From positions 38,418 to 102,417 of the forward strand of contig JAHBYL010000004.1 in assembly GCA_019635955.1 (NCBI GenBank): a stretch of DNA of 64,000 nt, written 5' to 3'. The stretch's first letter is position 1. Each line of letters starts with the position of its first letter. Of this stretch, positions 42,313 through 51,547 are shown one piece after another. The DNA comes from Parvibaculum sp. Its GTDB lineage: Bacteria > Pseudomonadota > Alphaproteobacteria > Parvibaculales > Parvibaculaceae. The notes below the pieces were generated by a model. The model was not told where the DNA came from. It did no database searches and saw nothing but the letters and a program-made list of their open reading frames with translations. The translations under genes and the position numbers were made by a program.

Positions 42313-43179
42313 CTACCCGTTTTCGACGCTGTCTTCGTCCTTTTCCTCCATGGCGTCTTCCATGCGCTGCTTGTGATGGCGGTAACGCATGACCGCCAGG
42401 GGAATCGAAGCGAGATAGATAGCGCAAAGGCCGGTGAATGCGATCCAGGGGTAGCTCAGGATGATCGCCGCGCTCATGCCCACCAGCAGCAGAATTGGCA
42501 AAACCATGTCGCGACGGATGCGCATTCCCATGCGCTTTCCGGAGAAAGTCGGTATCTGGCTGACCATGAGGAAAGCTATCGCCATGGCGTGAAGCGCGAT
42601 CAGGATCGGAACATCCTGCATCCAGGTAACGCCGATGAACGAGAGATAGAGCGGCAACATGACTAGGCCGGCAGCCGCCGGGGCTGGTACGCCGACGAAA
42701 TAATTTCCGGTCCAGACAGGTTTGTCCGGGTCCTCCAGCGCAACATTGAAGCGCGCGAGGCGGAGCGCACTGCAGACGGAGAAACCGAGCACCGCGATCC
42801 AGCCGATGCCGCCAATGTCGCCCAGCGACCAGAGATAGAGTACGACGACGGGCGCCACACCGAAATTCACGAAATCGGTCAGCGAGTCGAGTTCCGCGCC
42901 AAATTTCGACGAGCCGTGCAGCAGACGGGCAATTCGTCCATCCAGTGCATCGAAGATCGACGCGATGATGATGGCGACAACCGCCGCTTCAAAGCGCCCT
43001 TCAATGGCGAAGCGAATGGCTGTGAGGCCCGCGCAGAGCGCGAGAATGGTAATTGCATTCGGGATGATCGTGCGGACCGGCAGTTGCGCGAAATGCCGTG
43101 CCCTGCGCGCACGCATGGTCTCGCCTGCCCGGAAGCCGGCGCCCGGACGGTGCTCGAAGGGTGGTATCGGATCGCCCAT
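42313..43179 (-). CDS. pssA: CDP-diacylglycerol-serine O-phosphatidyltransferase
   Basis: A 288-residue membrane enzyme with the CDP-alcohol phosphatidyltransferase motif DALDGRIARLLHGSSKFGAELDSLTD (DGx2ARx8Gx3Dx3D), preceded by PNAITILALCAG and followed by several hydrophobic helices. It makes phosphatidylserine from CDP-diacylglycerol and serine. GGGAGG lies about 9 bases before the ATG at 43179. It is 20 bases downstream of the phosphatidylserine decarboxylase gene, so both steps to phosphatidylethanolamine are on one mRNA. The gene order supports the serine rather than the choline or glycerol-phosphate substrate. Confidence 0.95.
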   Translation of the reverse strand: MGDPIPPFEHRPGAGFRAGETMRARRARHFAQLPVRTIIPNAITILALCAGLTAIRFAIEGRFEAAVVAIIIASIFDALDGRIARLLHGSSKFGAELDSLTDFVNFGVAPVVVLYLWSLGDIGGIGWIAVLGFSVCSALRLARFNVALEDPDKPVWTGNYFVGVPAPAAAGLVMLPLYLSFIGVTWMQDVPILIALHAMAIAFLMVSQIPTFSGKRMGMRIRRDMVLPILLLVGMSAAIILSYPWIAFTGLCAIYLASIPLAVMRYRHHKQRMEDAMEEKDEDSVENG

Positions 43180-43199
43180 ATTGGTGGGCCTCCCGTCAA

Positions 43200-43880
43200 T
43201 TAGAGATGATGCGGTTCCGCCAGAGCCTGATCCGCAAGCACGGTTTCGCCCGCGATTGCAGTCTGCCCGACAGCGACCAGCGGCACCGCGCCTCGCGGCA
43301 GGTAGACGTCGAGACGACTGCCAAAGCGGATAATGCCGAAACGCTCACCCGCCGACAGATCATGGCCCTCCGTAACATCGCAGACAATACGCCGCGCGAC
43401 GAGCCCGGCGATCTGGACGACAACGACTTCTTCGCCATCTGGTCGCTCGATGAGCACCGAGTTGCGCTCATTCGCGTCGCTCGCCTTGTCGAGATCGGCA
43501 TTGAGGAAAAGCCCGGGCCGGTAGGCTACGCGCTTCACCCTGCCCGCGACGGGCGCACGGTTCACATGGCAATTGAACACGTTCATGAAAATGCTGACGC
43601 GGGTCCGCGTCATGTCGCCAAGGCCCAGCTCCTCGGGCGGCGTCGCCTCGGTGATCATGTTGACCACGCCATCAGCCGGGCTGATGACGAGCCCCGCCCG
43701 CGTGGGCGTGACGCGGTCCGGGTCGCGGAAGAAATAGAGGCACCAGAGCGTCAGAATGACACCGATCCAGCCCAGCGGATTCCAGATCATGAAGAGGACG
43801 ACAGTCACCGCCGCGAAGATGATGACCCAGCGATGTCCCTCGCGGTGGATAGGCGTCAGTATGGAAGTCAGGCTGTTCAT
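43200..43880 (-). CDS. psd: Phosphatidylserine decarboxylase proenzyme
   Basis: A 226-residue short-form decarboxylase. It has an N-terminal membrane helix ([16 protein letters not shown]), [17 protein letters not shown] with the active-site Asp, [15 protein letters not shown], and the self-cleavage site FGSRLD, where Ser188 becomes the pyruvoyl group. It converts phosphatidylserine to phosphatidylethanolamine. It is the first of the psd-pssA pair and lies 63 bases downstream of the Atm1-type ABC exporter gene. Confidence 0.96.
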   Translation of the reverse strand: MNSLTSILTPIHREGHRWVIIFAAVTVVLFMIWNPLGWIGVILTLWCLYFFRDPDRVTPTRAGLVISPADGVVNMITEATPPEELGLGDMTRTRVSIFMNVFNCHVNRAPVAGRVKRVAYRPGLFLNADLDKASDANERNSVLIERPDGEEVVVVQIAGLVARRIVCDVTEGHDLSAGERFGIIRFGSRLDVYLPRGAVPLVAVGQTAIAGETVLADQALAEPHHL

Positions 43881-43943
43881 GGATGCGATCTTGTCTCTTG
43901 TGGCCCCGATTGGGACGGAGTGTAGCCCGCGGGGCGCCCGGGG

Positions 43944-45875
43944 TTAAGCAAATCCGGGATCCGCCTCGGCGTCTTCCCTCTCAGGGCCGGAATGCACGAG
44001 AATATCCTCCTCGCTGGACCCGGTTTCCGGCTCTCCCTTGGCCTCCCGCTCGCGCTGCCGGTTCCACATGGCCGCATAGGCGCCGCCCAAGACGAGCAGT
44101 TCTTCGTGCCGGCCCCGTTCCACTACCTTGCCGTGGTCCAGCACCACGATTTCATCCGCATCGACCACGGTCGAAAGGCGGTGGGCGATGATGAGCGTGG
44201 TCCGGTTCTCGGAAACGCGGCGGAGGGCCGTCTGGATTTCGCGCTCGGTATGGGTATCGAGTGCGGAAGTCGCCTCGTCGAGCAGCAGGATGGGCGGATT
44301 CTTCAGGATGGTGCGGGCGATGGCGACGCGCTGCTTCTCGCCGCCCGAAAGCTTTAATCCGCGCTCGCCCACGCGCGTTTCATAACCCGCCGGCAGGCTT
44401 TCGATGAAGGAGCCGATCTGGGCGAGCCTTGCGGCCTCCTCCACTTCGGCTTCGCTCGCCTCCGGGCGGCCATAGCGGATGTTGTAGCGGATCGTGTCGT
44501 TGAAGAGCACCGTATCCTGAGGAACCATGCCGATGGCCGCGCGGAGCGTTGCCTGCTGCACGTCCCTTATGTCCTGCCCGTCGATGCGCACGGCACCACC
44601 CGAAATGTCATAGAAACGGAACAGGATGCGGGCAATGGTGGACTTCCCGGCGCCGGAGGGGCCGACAATCGCCAGCGTTCGCCCCGGCTCCACCCGGAAG
44701 GATACGCTGTCCAATATCTTCCGGTTCGGATCGTAGAAGAAACTCACATTGTCGAACTCGATGGCGCCGCCTTCAATGCGAAGCGGCGGAGCGCCGGGCT
44801 TGTCCCTGATCTCGGCCGGAACCTGCATCAGGTCGAACATGGTTTCCATGTCGATCAGCGCCTGACGGATTTCGCGATAGACAGTGCCGAGCAGATTGAG
44901 CGGCTGATAGAGCTGGATCAGATAGGCATTGACCATGACGAAGGCGCCGACGGTGATCGCACCTTCGGCGATACCCTGCGCCGCCATCAGCATGAGGGCC
45001 GTGAGCCCGGCGCTGAAGATCAGGGTCTGCCCTGTATTGAGAAGCGAGAGTGAAGTCGTCGTCTTGATCGCGGCGCGCTCATAGCCCTGCATGGAGCGGT
45101 CGAAGCGGCGGGCCTCGTGATCCTCATTGCCGAAATACTTGACCGTCTCGTAATTCAGAAGGCTGTCGACAGCCTTGGTGTTCGCTTCCGTATCGAGATC
45201 GTTCATCTCGCGGCGGAAGCGTGTGCGCCATTCGGTTACCGCGAATGTAAAGACCATATAGAGCAGAACCGTGCCGCCCGTGACGAGCGAATAACGAATA
45301 TCGAATGCGTAGGCGAGGATAACGCAGACAAGCACCAGCTCGATGATCGTCGGCACGATGTTGAAGAGCGAGAAGCGCAGGAGGAAGTCGATACCTTTCG
45401 TGCCGCGCTCGATGACGCGCGACAATCCGCCGGTGCGCCGCTCGAGATGGAAGCGGAGCGAAAGCGCATGGAGATGGCGGAAGGTTTCAACCGCGAGTTC
45501 GCGCACGGCGTTCTGCCCGACCTTGGCGAAGACGGCATCGCGCAATTGTGCCAGCGCCACCATCATGATGCGGCCGACGCCATAAGCAATGATCAGCATG
45601 ACGGGTACGACGAGAACGGCGGCGGCGACCGTTTCGGGCGTGAGCCGGTCCACCGCCTCCTTGTAGAGGAAGGGCACATAGACGGTGATTGCCTTGGCGC
45701 CGATCAGCGCCAGCATGGCGAAGACGACGCGCGCCCGAAGGTCCGCCCTGCCCTTCGGCCAGAGCCGGGGAAACATGGCAAGAAGCGTCTGCCAGTGGCG
45801 ACCGCGGGCTGGCGCCGCACCCCCCGTTACCGGGTGGGGCCCATCGCGGGTCGCCATGTTCAGGTGCCTCGACAT
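43944..45875 (-). CDS. Atm1-type ABC exporter (fused permease/ATPase)
   Basis: A 643-residue half-transporter with six transmembrane helices then an ATPase with Walker A GPSGAGKST, signature LSGGEKQR and Walker B ILLLDEATSALD. The membrane part has VNAYLIQLYQPLNLLGTVYREIRQALIDMETMFDLM, typical of the Atm1/HMT1 group, which exports glutathione-bound sulfur or metal compounds and supports Fe-S biogenesis and metal tolerance. The start at 45875 has GAGGA upstream; 45857 is also possible. A hairpin at 45913-45939 separates it from the LysM gene. Confidence 0.92.
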   Translation of the reverse strand: MSRHLNMATRDGPHPVTGGAAPARGRHWQTLLAMFPRLWPKGRADLRARVVFAMLALIGAKAITVYVPFLYKEAVDRLTPETVAAAVLVVPVMLIIAYGVGRIMMVALAQLRDAVFAKVGQNAVRELAVETFRHLHALSLRFHLERRTGGLSRVIERGTKGIDFLLRFSLFNIVPTIIELVLVCVILAYAFDIRYSLVTGGTVLLYMVFTFAVTEWRTRFRREMNDLDTEANTKAVDSLLNYETVKYFGNEDHEARRFDRSMQGYERAAIKTTTSLSLLNTGQTLIFSAGLTALMLMAAQGIAEGAITVGAFVMVNAYLIQLYQPLNLLGTVYREIRQALIDMETMFDLMQVPAEIRDKPGAPPLRIEGGAIEFDNVSFFYDPNRKILDSVSFRVEPGRTLAIVGPSGAGKSTIARILFRFYDISGGAVRIDGQDIRDVQQATLRAAIGMVPQDTVLFNDTIRYNIRYGRPEASEAEVEEAARLAQIGSFIESLPAGYETRVGERGLKLSGGEKQRVAIARTILKNPPILLLDEATSALDTHTEREIQTALRRVSENRTTLIIAHRLSTVVDADEIVVLDHGKVVERGRHEELLVLGGAYAAMWNRQREREAKGEPETGSSEEDILVHSGPEREDAEADPGFA

Positions 45876-45912
45876 GAGTGCCGGTATTCCTCGCCTTCAG
45901 GCCACAAGAGAA

Positions 45913-45939
45913 CGCCCCGTCCGGTATCCGGACAGGGCG
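45913..45939 (-). terminator. Terminator after the LysM protein gene
   Basis: A 12-bp stem with one mismatch and a three-base TAT loop lies 60 bases past the LysM stop codon. On the minus strand it is followed by TTCTCTTG, a short U-rich tail. It is placed just upstream of the ABC exporter start. Confidence 0.65.
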
Positions 45940-45998
45940 TAATTCACATCATACATAAGGTTTTTGCAGCCAGGGACAATGCCCCGTCTGATTTACCG

Positions 45999-46955
45999 TC
46001 AGCGGACCGGCGTTTCGAAGATTTGCCCCGGATAGATCAGGTTCGGGTCGCGAATCTGGTCCTTATTGGCCTCATAGATGACCGTGTAGCTGAAGCCCGA
46101 GCCATAAAGCCGGCGCGCGATGTTCCAGAGATTGTTGCCCGGCTGGATCACTACCTTGCCCTCGCGGAGCGCGGCCAGCACCGCCTGCGGCTCGCCCCGC
46201 TCGAAGGGCACTTCGATGCGGCCGACGACCCGGCCTTCCTCGTCCAGCTGGTCGACGCGAAGCGCATATTGGCCGGGCGCGATGTCCTGGGACGGGGTCA
46301 GTTCCCAGCGGCCATCGGCATCGGCCTTCGTCTCGCCGACGGGATCGCCGCCGACATAGATGCGTACAGTGGCACCCGGGTCGCCGCGACCAGAAATGAT
46401 GACATTGCCCTTCTCGTCATAGTCGATGGTCTCAAGCACGAGCCCGCCCGCATCGGCCGGAACGCCCGGGCCCTGCAGCACCTTGCTTGCCTTGCCGGGC
46501 TCGCTGCGAACGACAAGCGTCTGGCCCTGTCCGCCTTCCGGCACGGAAACGGCGACGGTCTGGCGGCTGTCCTTCGTGCTGCCATCGGGATTGCGAGCGG
46601 TCAGCGTCAGTTCGATGGTGCCGGGGGAAAGCGGGTTCTCGAGTACCATGACCCATTCGCCGCGCTGGTCCGCCGTGGTCTCGGCAACGACCTCGCCATT
46701 CGCCTTCAGCTCGACGCGGGCGCCGGGAAGCGCGCGGCCGGCGGCGATGGTCGAGCCATCGCGCTCCACACGGACGATATCGAAGGTCGGGATGGAGGGG
46801 TCTTCGGCCACTTCCTCGCCGGCATCGGGCGCGACAGGCTCCTCGACCACCTCGGAGGGCGACGGCTCGCCGTCGCCGCGCAGGAAAAACCAGTAGCCCC
46901 CAAAGAGAAGAACAACCGCGACGACGAAGGCGCCGATGATTGCACCCAGTTTCAT
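45999..46955 (-). CDS. LysM domain protein with N-terminal membrane anchor
   Basis: About 318 residues. A signal anchor (LGAIIGAFVVAVVLLFGGYWFFL) is followed by an acidic linker, two Ig-like or carboxypeptidase-regulatory-like beta domains (GSTIAAGRALPGARVELKANGEVVAETTADQRGEW and NVIISGRGDPGATVRIYVGGDPVGETKADADGRWEL), and a C-terminal LysM (VIQPGNNLWNIARRLYGSG...YPGQIFETP) that binds peptidoglycan. It is probably a periplasmic wall-bound protein. I chose the ATG at 46955, preceded by GAAGGAATAG. It is divergent from the LOG gene. Confidence 0.9.
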   Translation of the reverse strand: MKLGAIIGAFVVAVVLLFGGYWFFLRGDGEPSPSEVVEEPVAPDAGEEVAEDPSIPTFDIVRVERDGSTIAAGRALPGARVELKANGEVVAETTADQRGEWVMVLENPLSPGTIELTLTARNPDGSTKDSRQTVAVSVPEGGQGQTLVVRSEPGKASKVLQGPGVPADAGGLVLETIDYDEKGNVIISGRGDPGATVRIYVGGDPVGETKADADGRWELTPSQDIAPGQYALRVDQLDEEGRVVGRIEVPFERGEPQAVLAALREGKVVIQPGNNLWNIARRLYGSGFSYTVIYEANKDQIRDPNLIYPGQIFETPVR

Positions 46956-47089
46956 GTGATCTATTCCTTCCCCTGCCTCTGTACCGGAACGGGACATTCC
47001 GGCCCACACAGCCCGATTAATCGCGTAGCTTGCAATTACGGCACCAATGTGAAACCTCGCATGCCTGTGTTTGCCAGAATAGCGGAATC

Positions 47090-47647
47090 ATGCCGGCCAT
47101 GAAGCTCACAAGTCTTTGCGTCTATTGCGGTTCCAGCACCGGAAGCGACCCCTCCTACATGGCCGCGGCGGACCGCTTCGGCCATCTGATGGCGAAGTCC
47201 GGGGTGCGGCTTGTCTATGGCGGTGGCGGCGTGGGCCTGATGGGCGCGGTGGCCCGGGCGGTGCTGGCAGGCGGCGGAGAGGTGACCGGCGTCATCCCGA
47301 AATTTCTGACCGAGATCGAGGTGCAGTTCAACGAAGTGAGCGAACTCGTCGTCACGGACAGCATGCATGCGCGCAAGCAGCTTATGTTCGAGCGCTCGCA
47401 GGCCTTCGTGGCCCTGCCGGGCGGCATAGGCACCGTGGAAGAGACGATCGAGATGCTGACCTGGGCACAGCTCGGGCGGCACAGCCAGCCGATCGTGATC
47501 GCCAATCTCAACGGGTTCTGGGACCCGATGATCGAACTGCTCGATCACATCATCAAGGCGGGCTTTGCGCGCTCTAATATCCGGAGCATCTATTCGGTGG
47601 TGGACAAGGTGGAAGACATCCTGCCGCGCATCGAAGCCTCGCTCTAG
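47090..47647 (+). CDS. LOG family protein (TIGR00730; nucleotide 5'-monophosphate phosphoribohydrolase)
   Basis: About 185 residues with the LOG motifs LTSLCVYCGSSTGSDP, LVYGGGGVGLMGAVARA and PGGIGTVEE, where the last holds the catalytic PGGxGTxxE element. Family members cleave N6-modified AMP to release cytokinin-type bases or cleave other NMPs. The start is either this ATG (MPAMKL) or the one at 47099. It ends 4 bases from the convergent rarD gene, with overlapping termini. Confidence 0.93.
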   Translation: MPAMKLTSLCVYCGSSTGSDPSYMAAADRFGHLMAKSGVRLVYGGGGVGLMGAVARAVLAGGGEVTGVIPKFLTEIEVQFNEVSELVVTDSMHARKQLMFERSQAFVALPGGIGTVEETIEMLTWAQLGRHSQPIVIANLNGFWDPMIELLDHIIKAGFARSNIRSIYSVVDKVEDILPRIEASL

Positions 47648-48576
47648 CCTTCCTTGTCGAGACCGGCGAGACGGCGCAATTCGCGCTCGCGGACCCATGT
47701 GTCGGCGCTGAAAAGCGCAAGCGCGATCCAGATCAGTCCGAAGGTGATCAACTGCCCCGTGCCGAAGGGTTCGCTGTAGAGGAAGACGGCGATCAGGAAG
47801 GATGTCGTCGGCACCAGATATTGCATGAGGCCGAGTGTCGTCAGCCTTATGCGCTGCGCGCCATAGGTGAAAAGGATAAGCGGCACGGCCGTCATCGGCC
47901 CTGTGAGGACGAGCAGAATATCCGTCCAGAGCCCGGCATGGCCGAACGTCGCGCCGCCATGGGCCGACATCCAGATAAGCCAGGCGATGCCGAAAGGCGC
48001 GAGGATGACGACCTCAACGAAGAGCCCTTCCAGTGCCTCGGCGCGCACGATCTTCTTCAGATAGCCGTATGCGGCAAAACTCAGCGCGAGGAAGAGCGAC
48101 ACGACCGGCACGAAGCCGAGCGCGAAGGTGAAATAGAGCACTGCGGCTGCGGCGAGACCGATAGCGAGCTTCTGGGCCCGAGACAGACGCTCGCCCAGCA
48201 GCAGAACACCCGCCAGCACGCTCATCAGCGGGTTGATGAAATAGCCGAGGCTCGTTTCGAGGATGCGGCCCGAATTGACGGCCCAGATGAAGACGAGCCA
48301 GTTGGAGCCGATGATGAACGAGGTGGCCGTCAGGATCAGCATGGCGCGGCGATCGCGCAGCACCGCCATCAGCTGTCCGAGGCGGCGGAAAACGGCGATG
48401 CAGAGGGCGACCAGAAACAGGCTCCAGAGTGCGCGATGGGCGAGGATTTCCATCGGCACGACATGCGCAAGCTGCCGGTAATAGATGACGGAGAGGCCCC
48501 AGAGGAGATACCCCCCGCCCGCCGCCGCCGCGCCAAGGGCGGCTTCGCTCGCAAAGGAGGTAGGCGACTTGTTCAT
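47644..48576 (-). CDS. rarD: RarD/EamA family permease
   Basis: A 310-residue protein with ten hydrophobic segments of the drug/metabolite transporter superfamily. The RarD pattern is visible: GYLLWGLSVIYYRQLAHVVPMEILAHRALWSL near the start, NWLVFIWAVNSGRILETSLGYFINPL in the middle, and LTTLGLMQYLVPTTSFLIAVFLYSEPF late. The substrate is not known. A palindrome upstream (48646-48664) and the AraC gene before it on the same strand suggest local control. Confidence 0.9.
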   Translation of the reverse strand: MNKSPTSFASEAALGAAAAGGGYLLWGLSVIYYRQLAHVVPMEILAHRALWSLFLVALCIAVFRRLGQLMAVLRDRRAMLILTATSFIIGSNWLVFIWAVNSGRILETSLGYFINPLMSVLAGVLLLGERLSRAQKLAIGLAAAAVLYFTFALGFVPVVSLFLALSFAAYGYLKKIVRAEALEGLFVEVVILAPFGIAWLIWMSAHGGATFGHAGLWTDILLVLTGPMTAVPLILFTYGAQRIRLTTLGLMQYLVPTTSFLIAVFLYSEPFGTGQLITFGLIWIALALFSADTWVRERELRRLAGLDKEG

Positions 48577-48645
48577 GGGGCTGATCCGAAGAGCCGTTCA
48601 GGCCCGCGCAAGGAAGCACGAGTCGCCGGATGGCGGCCAGCGGAA

Positions 48646-48664
48646 AATTGTGGCGGATACAATT
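48646..48664 (-). promoter_or_regulatory. Palindromic candidate operator between AraC-type regulator and rarD
   Basis: Inverted repeat AATTGT-N7-ACAATT in the 96-base gap between the AraC gene stop and the rarD start, about 70 bases upstream of rarD. It is AT-rich in a GC-rich background. Likely a regulator binding site, but not necessarily for the neighbouring AraC protein, since AraC proteins more often use direct repeats. Confidence 0.5.
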
Positions 48665-48672
48665 GGCATAAA

Positions 48673-49647
48673 TCAGGCGGGACTGTCCTGTGGTCCCTGT
48701 CTCTCCTTCCGCCACGCAGCGGGCGGAATGCCGAAGGCGCGTTTGAAGGCGCGGTTGAACGCCGCCTCCGATTCATAGCCCGTATCGAAGGCGATGCGCG
48801 AGATTGCATCCTGCGTGTCGGCCAGGCGGCGGGCGGCCATCTGCATCCGCCAGCGCGCGAGATAGCGGATCGGGGGTGCGCCGATGAGGTCGGTGAAGCG
48901 GGACGCAAAGGCAGAACGCGACAGGCCCACATCCGTCGCTAGGTCCTCCGTCGTCCAGTGCCGGTCGGGCCGTCCATGCAATATGGCAAGCGCACGGCCG
49001 ACATAGGGATCGCGCAGACCGGCGAGCCACCCCTTCTCTTCCATCGGCAGTTCGGCAACGTGGCGCTGCACCGCTTCTTCAAAAAGCATCTCGGCGAGAC
49101 GTCCGAGCACGACGGCCGAGCGCTCGCCGCCACCGGCAAGCGCAGCTTCGGCAAAACGGAACGTACTGCCGACCCACTCCCCTGTCGCATCCTGCGGAAT
49201 CTGAAGACGGAGCACCGGCGGCAGCACCGAGAGAAGGATATCGCCGGGCGTTTCGTTGCCGAGGAAACCGCAATAGATTCCGGTCGGCGCGCCACCGCCG
49301 CCAAACACGATCCGAGAAAGACGGCCATCCGCTGCCGGGACGACAAGGTTTTCAACGTCGGCAGGCGGCAGGCCGGGCTCGCTTGCCAGCACGTGCGGAT
49401 CGTTCCGTGGCAGGAGAATGATCTCGCCCTCCCCGACTTCGATGTCCGGTTGACCTTCAATCCGGAGCATCATCCCGCCGCGCTCGACATAATGATATGC
49501 AATGATGTTGCGGGGCGCAGGGCCAAAAGGCGTGCAATCCTCCGGGCCCACACGTGCGGAGACGCACCAGGGCGCCGTAAATTCGCCCCTGAGGAAGATA
49601 CCGCCGGTGAGACGCATCGAGCGGAGAACGTCGGATAGCGGGTCCAT
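48673..49647 (-). CDS. AraC family transcriptional regulator with N-terminal cupin domain
   Basis: A 324-residue protein. The N-terminal half looks like the AraC_binding_2/cupin_6 domain: IIAYHYVERGGMMLRIEGQPDIEVGEGEIILLPRNDPHVL. The C-terminal ~100 residues are a double helix-turn-helix: HWTTEDLATDVGLSRSAFASRFTDLIGAPPIRYLARWRMQMAARRLADTQDAISRIAFDTGYESEAAFNRAFKRAFG. It lies directly upstream of rarD on the same strand and may control it. The inducer is unknown. Confidence 0.92.
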   Translation of the reverse strand: MDPLSDVLRSMRLTGGIFLRGEFTAPWCVSARVGPEDCTPFGPAPRNIIAYHYVERGGMMLRIEGQPDIEVGEGEIILLPRNDPHVLASEPGLPPADVENLVVPAADGRLSRIVFGGGGAPTGIYCGFLGNETPGDILLSVLPPVLRLQIPQDATGEWVGSTFRFAEAALAGGGERSAVVLGRLAEMLFEEAVQRHVAELPMEEKGWLAGLRDPYVGRALAILHGRPDRHWTTEDLATDVGLSRSAFASRFTDLIGAPPIRYLARWRMQMAARRLADTQDAISRIAFDTGYESEAAFNRAFKRAFGIPPAAWRKERQGPQDSPA

Positions 49648-49818
49648 CGGCTCTGCCTCATGAAAATCCGGCAGATCGGCAAATCAATCCGGCGTCCTGC
49701 CCATATGGTCTTCCGGAAAGCCTGCGTAGGTTCCCGTACGGAAAGATGACGCTGGCAGCGCGCCGGCGAACGGGCAGGCGTGCCCGCCCCCCCTCAAAAA
49801 ATACCCGGAGACCCTATC

Positions 49819-50760
49819 ATGACGAAGTACAGAAATCGCCTGCCGCAACTGGCAAGCGGCCCCTTCCTGACAGATGCGGGCATCGAAACAACGCTGATCT
49901 TTCAGGACGGCTTCGAGCTGCCGTTCTTCGCTGCCTTCGATCTGCTCAAGGATGAAAAGGGCACTGAAGGGCTGCGCGCCTATTTCCGCCGCCACGCCGC
50001 CATTGCAAAGAGGCTTGGGCTCGGCTTCATCCTCGAATCCCCAACCTGGCGGGCGAGCCCGGACTGGGCGGAAAAGCTCGGCTATACCGGCAATGCACTC
50101 GATGCGGCCAACCGTGTCGCCATCCGTCTGATGCACGAACTGCGCGCAGAATTCGAGACGGAACGGAGCCCTATGGTCATCAGCGGCTGTATCGGTCCGC
50201 GCGGCGACGGCTATGACGCCGGAAAGGTGATGAGCTCCGAAGAGGCGGAAGCCTATCACGCGCCGCAAATCCGCATCTATGCGGAAGAAGGCGCCGACCA
50301 GATCACGGCCATCACCATGACGAACATCAACGAAGCCGTCGGCGTGACGCAGGCGGCGGCAGCGGCGAACATGCCGGTCGCGATTTCCTTCACGGTCGAG
50401 ACGGATGGCACGCTGCCGACCGGCGACAAGCTCGGCGATGCGATTGCCGCCGTCGACGCTGCGACCGGGCGCGGCCCCGCCTACTACATGATCAACTGCG
50501 CGCATCCGGATCACTTCGACGGTGTGCTCAAGGGCGAATGGGTGAAGCGCCTCGGCGGCATCCGCGCCAATGCCTCGCGCTGCAGTCATGCGGAACTCGA
50601 TGAGGCAACCGAACTCGATTCCGGCAATCCGGTGGAGCTCGGCGCGCTCTATGCCGATCTCATCGCCCGCTTTCCGAACCTCACGGTCCTCGGCGGCTGC
50701 TGCGGCACCGACCACCGGCATATCGAGGAAATTGCGCAGGCAATAAGAGTTGCCGCCTGA
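49819..50760 (+). CDS. Homocysteine S-methyltransferase family protein
   Basis: About 313 residues. Signature elements are GPFLTDAGIETTLIF, LESPTWRASPDW, VISGCIGPRGDGYDA, and the zinc-ligand cysteines in MINCAHPDHF and the late GGCCGTDHRHIEEIA. The family transfers a methyl group from S-methylmethionine, betaine or a related donor to homocysteine, making methionine. I chose the ATG at 49819, with CCGGAGACC upstream; the frame is open to 49780. It is convergent with the WrbA-like gene, and a shared hairpin lies between them. Confidence 0.93.
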   Translation: MTKYRNRLPQLASGPFLTDAGIETTLIFQDGFELPFFAAFDLLKDEKGTEGLRAYFRRHAAIAKRLGLGFILESPTWRASPDWAEKLGYTGNALDAANRVAIRLMHELRAEFETERSPMVISGCIGPRGDGYDAGKVMSSEEAEAYHAPQIRIYAEEGADQITAITMTNINEAVGVTQAAAAANMPVAISFTVETDGTLPTGDKLGDAIAAVDAATGRGPAYYMINCAHPDHFDGVLKGEWVKRLGGIRANASRCSHAELDEATELDSGNPVELGALYADLIARFPNLTVLGGCCGTDHRHIEEIAQAIRVAA

Positions 50761-50768
50761 AGAAGCAC

Positions 50769-50791
50769 GGGGCCGCCGCATTGGCGGCCCC
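50769..50791. terminator. Bidirectional terminator between homocysteine methyltransferase and WrbA-like genes
   Basis: A perfect 9-bp GC stem GGGGCCGCC / GGCGGCCCC with a GCATT loop sits 8 bases past the methyltransferase stop and 11 bases before the convergent WrbA-like stop. The U tract is weak on either side. Confidence 0.65.
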
Positions 50792-50802
50792 ATACGGTTT
50801 CA

Positions 50803-51495
50803 TCAGGAAGTCAGAAAGGCATCGCTGGCGCTGATGCCTGCTTTTTTCAGGGCGGCGGTAGCGGCGGCATCCACGGCGCGGGGAGTGACATAGTTCCCCT
50901 CGCGGGTCCAGTGACGAACGACAGAGGCGAAGCGTTCGCCGTAACGTTCGGCAGTGAGAATGTCGCCGGGGGTCGGGAACTGGCTCGGATCACTATCCGG
51001 CTCGCTCATGGCCATCGGACCAAGAAATGCGCCGAGGCGGTTTATATCGTCCTGCGAGGCTTCCGCATGGTTCGCGCCCGGATGATCGCCCATTGGCACC
51101 CAGAACATTCCCATCTGTGCGGCATACGTGAGCAGCATCATGAGCGTAACCTGCTTGTCGCCGTTGAAGGAGCCAGAGTTCGTGAAGCCTCCAGCCCATT
51201 TGTCCTTGAAGGACTGGTCGTACCAAAGGCCGAATGTGCCTTCGAGGAAGGATTTGAAGACGGCGGAGACGGTACCGAAATATGTGACGCTGCCGAAGAT
51301 GATGCCGTCCATTTCCTTCAGTTCCTCCATCATCTCCCGATCGCGCCAGCGCATGTCCGGCCCAACCTGGCTCGCCGACAGAGAATAGGTCCTTGTCTCG
51401 ACGCCTGGCACAGATGCGCAACCGCGCGCAATCGCCTCGGCCTGACGTCCTGTGCGATTTCCACCCGAGTGATAGACAATAGCGACTTTGGTCAT
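50803..51495 (-). CDS. NAD(P)H-dependent FMN reductase/WrbA-like flavodoxin-fold protein
   Basis: A 230-residue flavoprotein with a flavodoxin-like FMN site: VAIVYHSGGNRTGRQAEAIARG at the start, then DGIIFGSVTYFGTVSAVFKSFLEGTFGLWYD and WAGGFTNSGSFNGDKQVTLMMLLTYAAQMGMFWVPMG, the WrbA-type pattern. It likely reduces quinones with NAD(P)H. A short C-terminal helical extension follows the fold. Its promoter contains a perfect 38-bp palindrome and it lies downstream of a TetR gene, so it is probably repressed by that regulator and induced by a toxic or quinone-like compound. Confidence 0.88.
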   Translation of the reverse strand: MTKVAIVYHSGGNRTGRQAEAIARGCASVPGVETRTYSLSASQVGPDMRWRDREMMEELKEMDGIIFGSVTYFGTVSAVFKSFLEGTFGLWYDQSFKDKWAGGFTNSGSFNGDKQVTLMMLLTYAAQMGMFWVPMGDHPGANHAEASQDDINRLGAFLGPMAMSEPDSDPSQFPTPGDILTAERYGERFASVVRHWTREGNYVTPRAVDAAATAALKKAGISASDAFLTS

Positions 51496-51509
51496 GACTT
51501 TTTCCTGCG

Positions 51510-51547
51510 GTGGCTAATTATGTACTTTAAAGTACATAATTAGCCAC
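51510..51547. promoter_or_regulatory. Perfect 38-bp palindrome, probable TetR operator in the wrbA-like promoter
   Basis: The half-site GTGGCTAATTATGTACTTT is followed directly by its exact reverse complement, 14 bases upstream of the WrbA-like start codon. It is strongly AT-rich compared with its surroundings. It lies between the TetR gene and the gene it would regulate. Overlap with the -10 region (see next entry) fits repression by steric block. A hairpin terminator for tetR is a weaker alternative: there is no U tract on that side. Confidence 0.8.

Noticed and set aside
45117..47102. Plus-strand 661-codon open frame
   Set aside because: Antisense across parts of the ABC exporter and LysM genes and through a terminator hairpin; no domain.
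49771..49786. Hairpin CGGGCA/TGCCCG in the homocysteine methyltransferase leader as a possible SAM/SAH riboswitch
   Set aside because: Too small and lacking the conserved elements of known methionine-cycle riboswitches; the C-rich run after it looks accidental.
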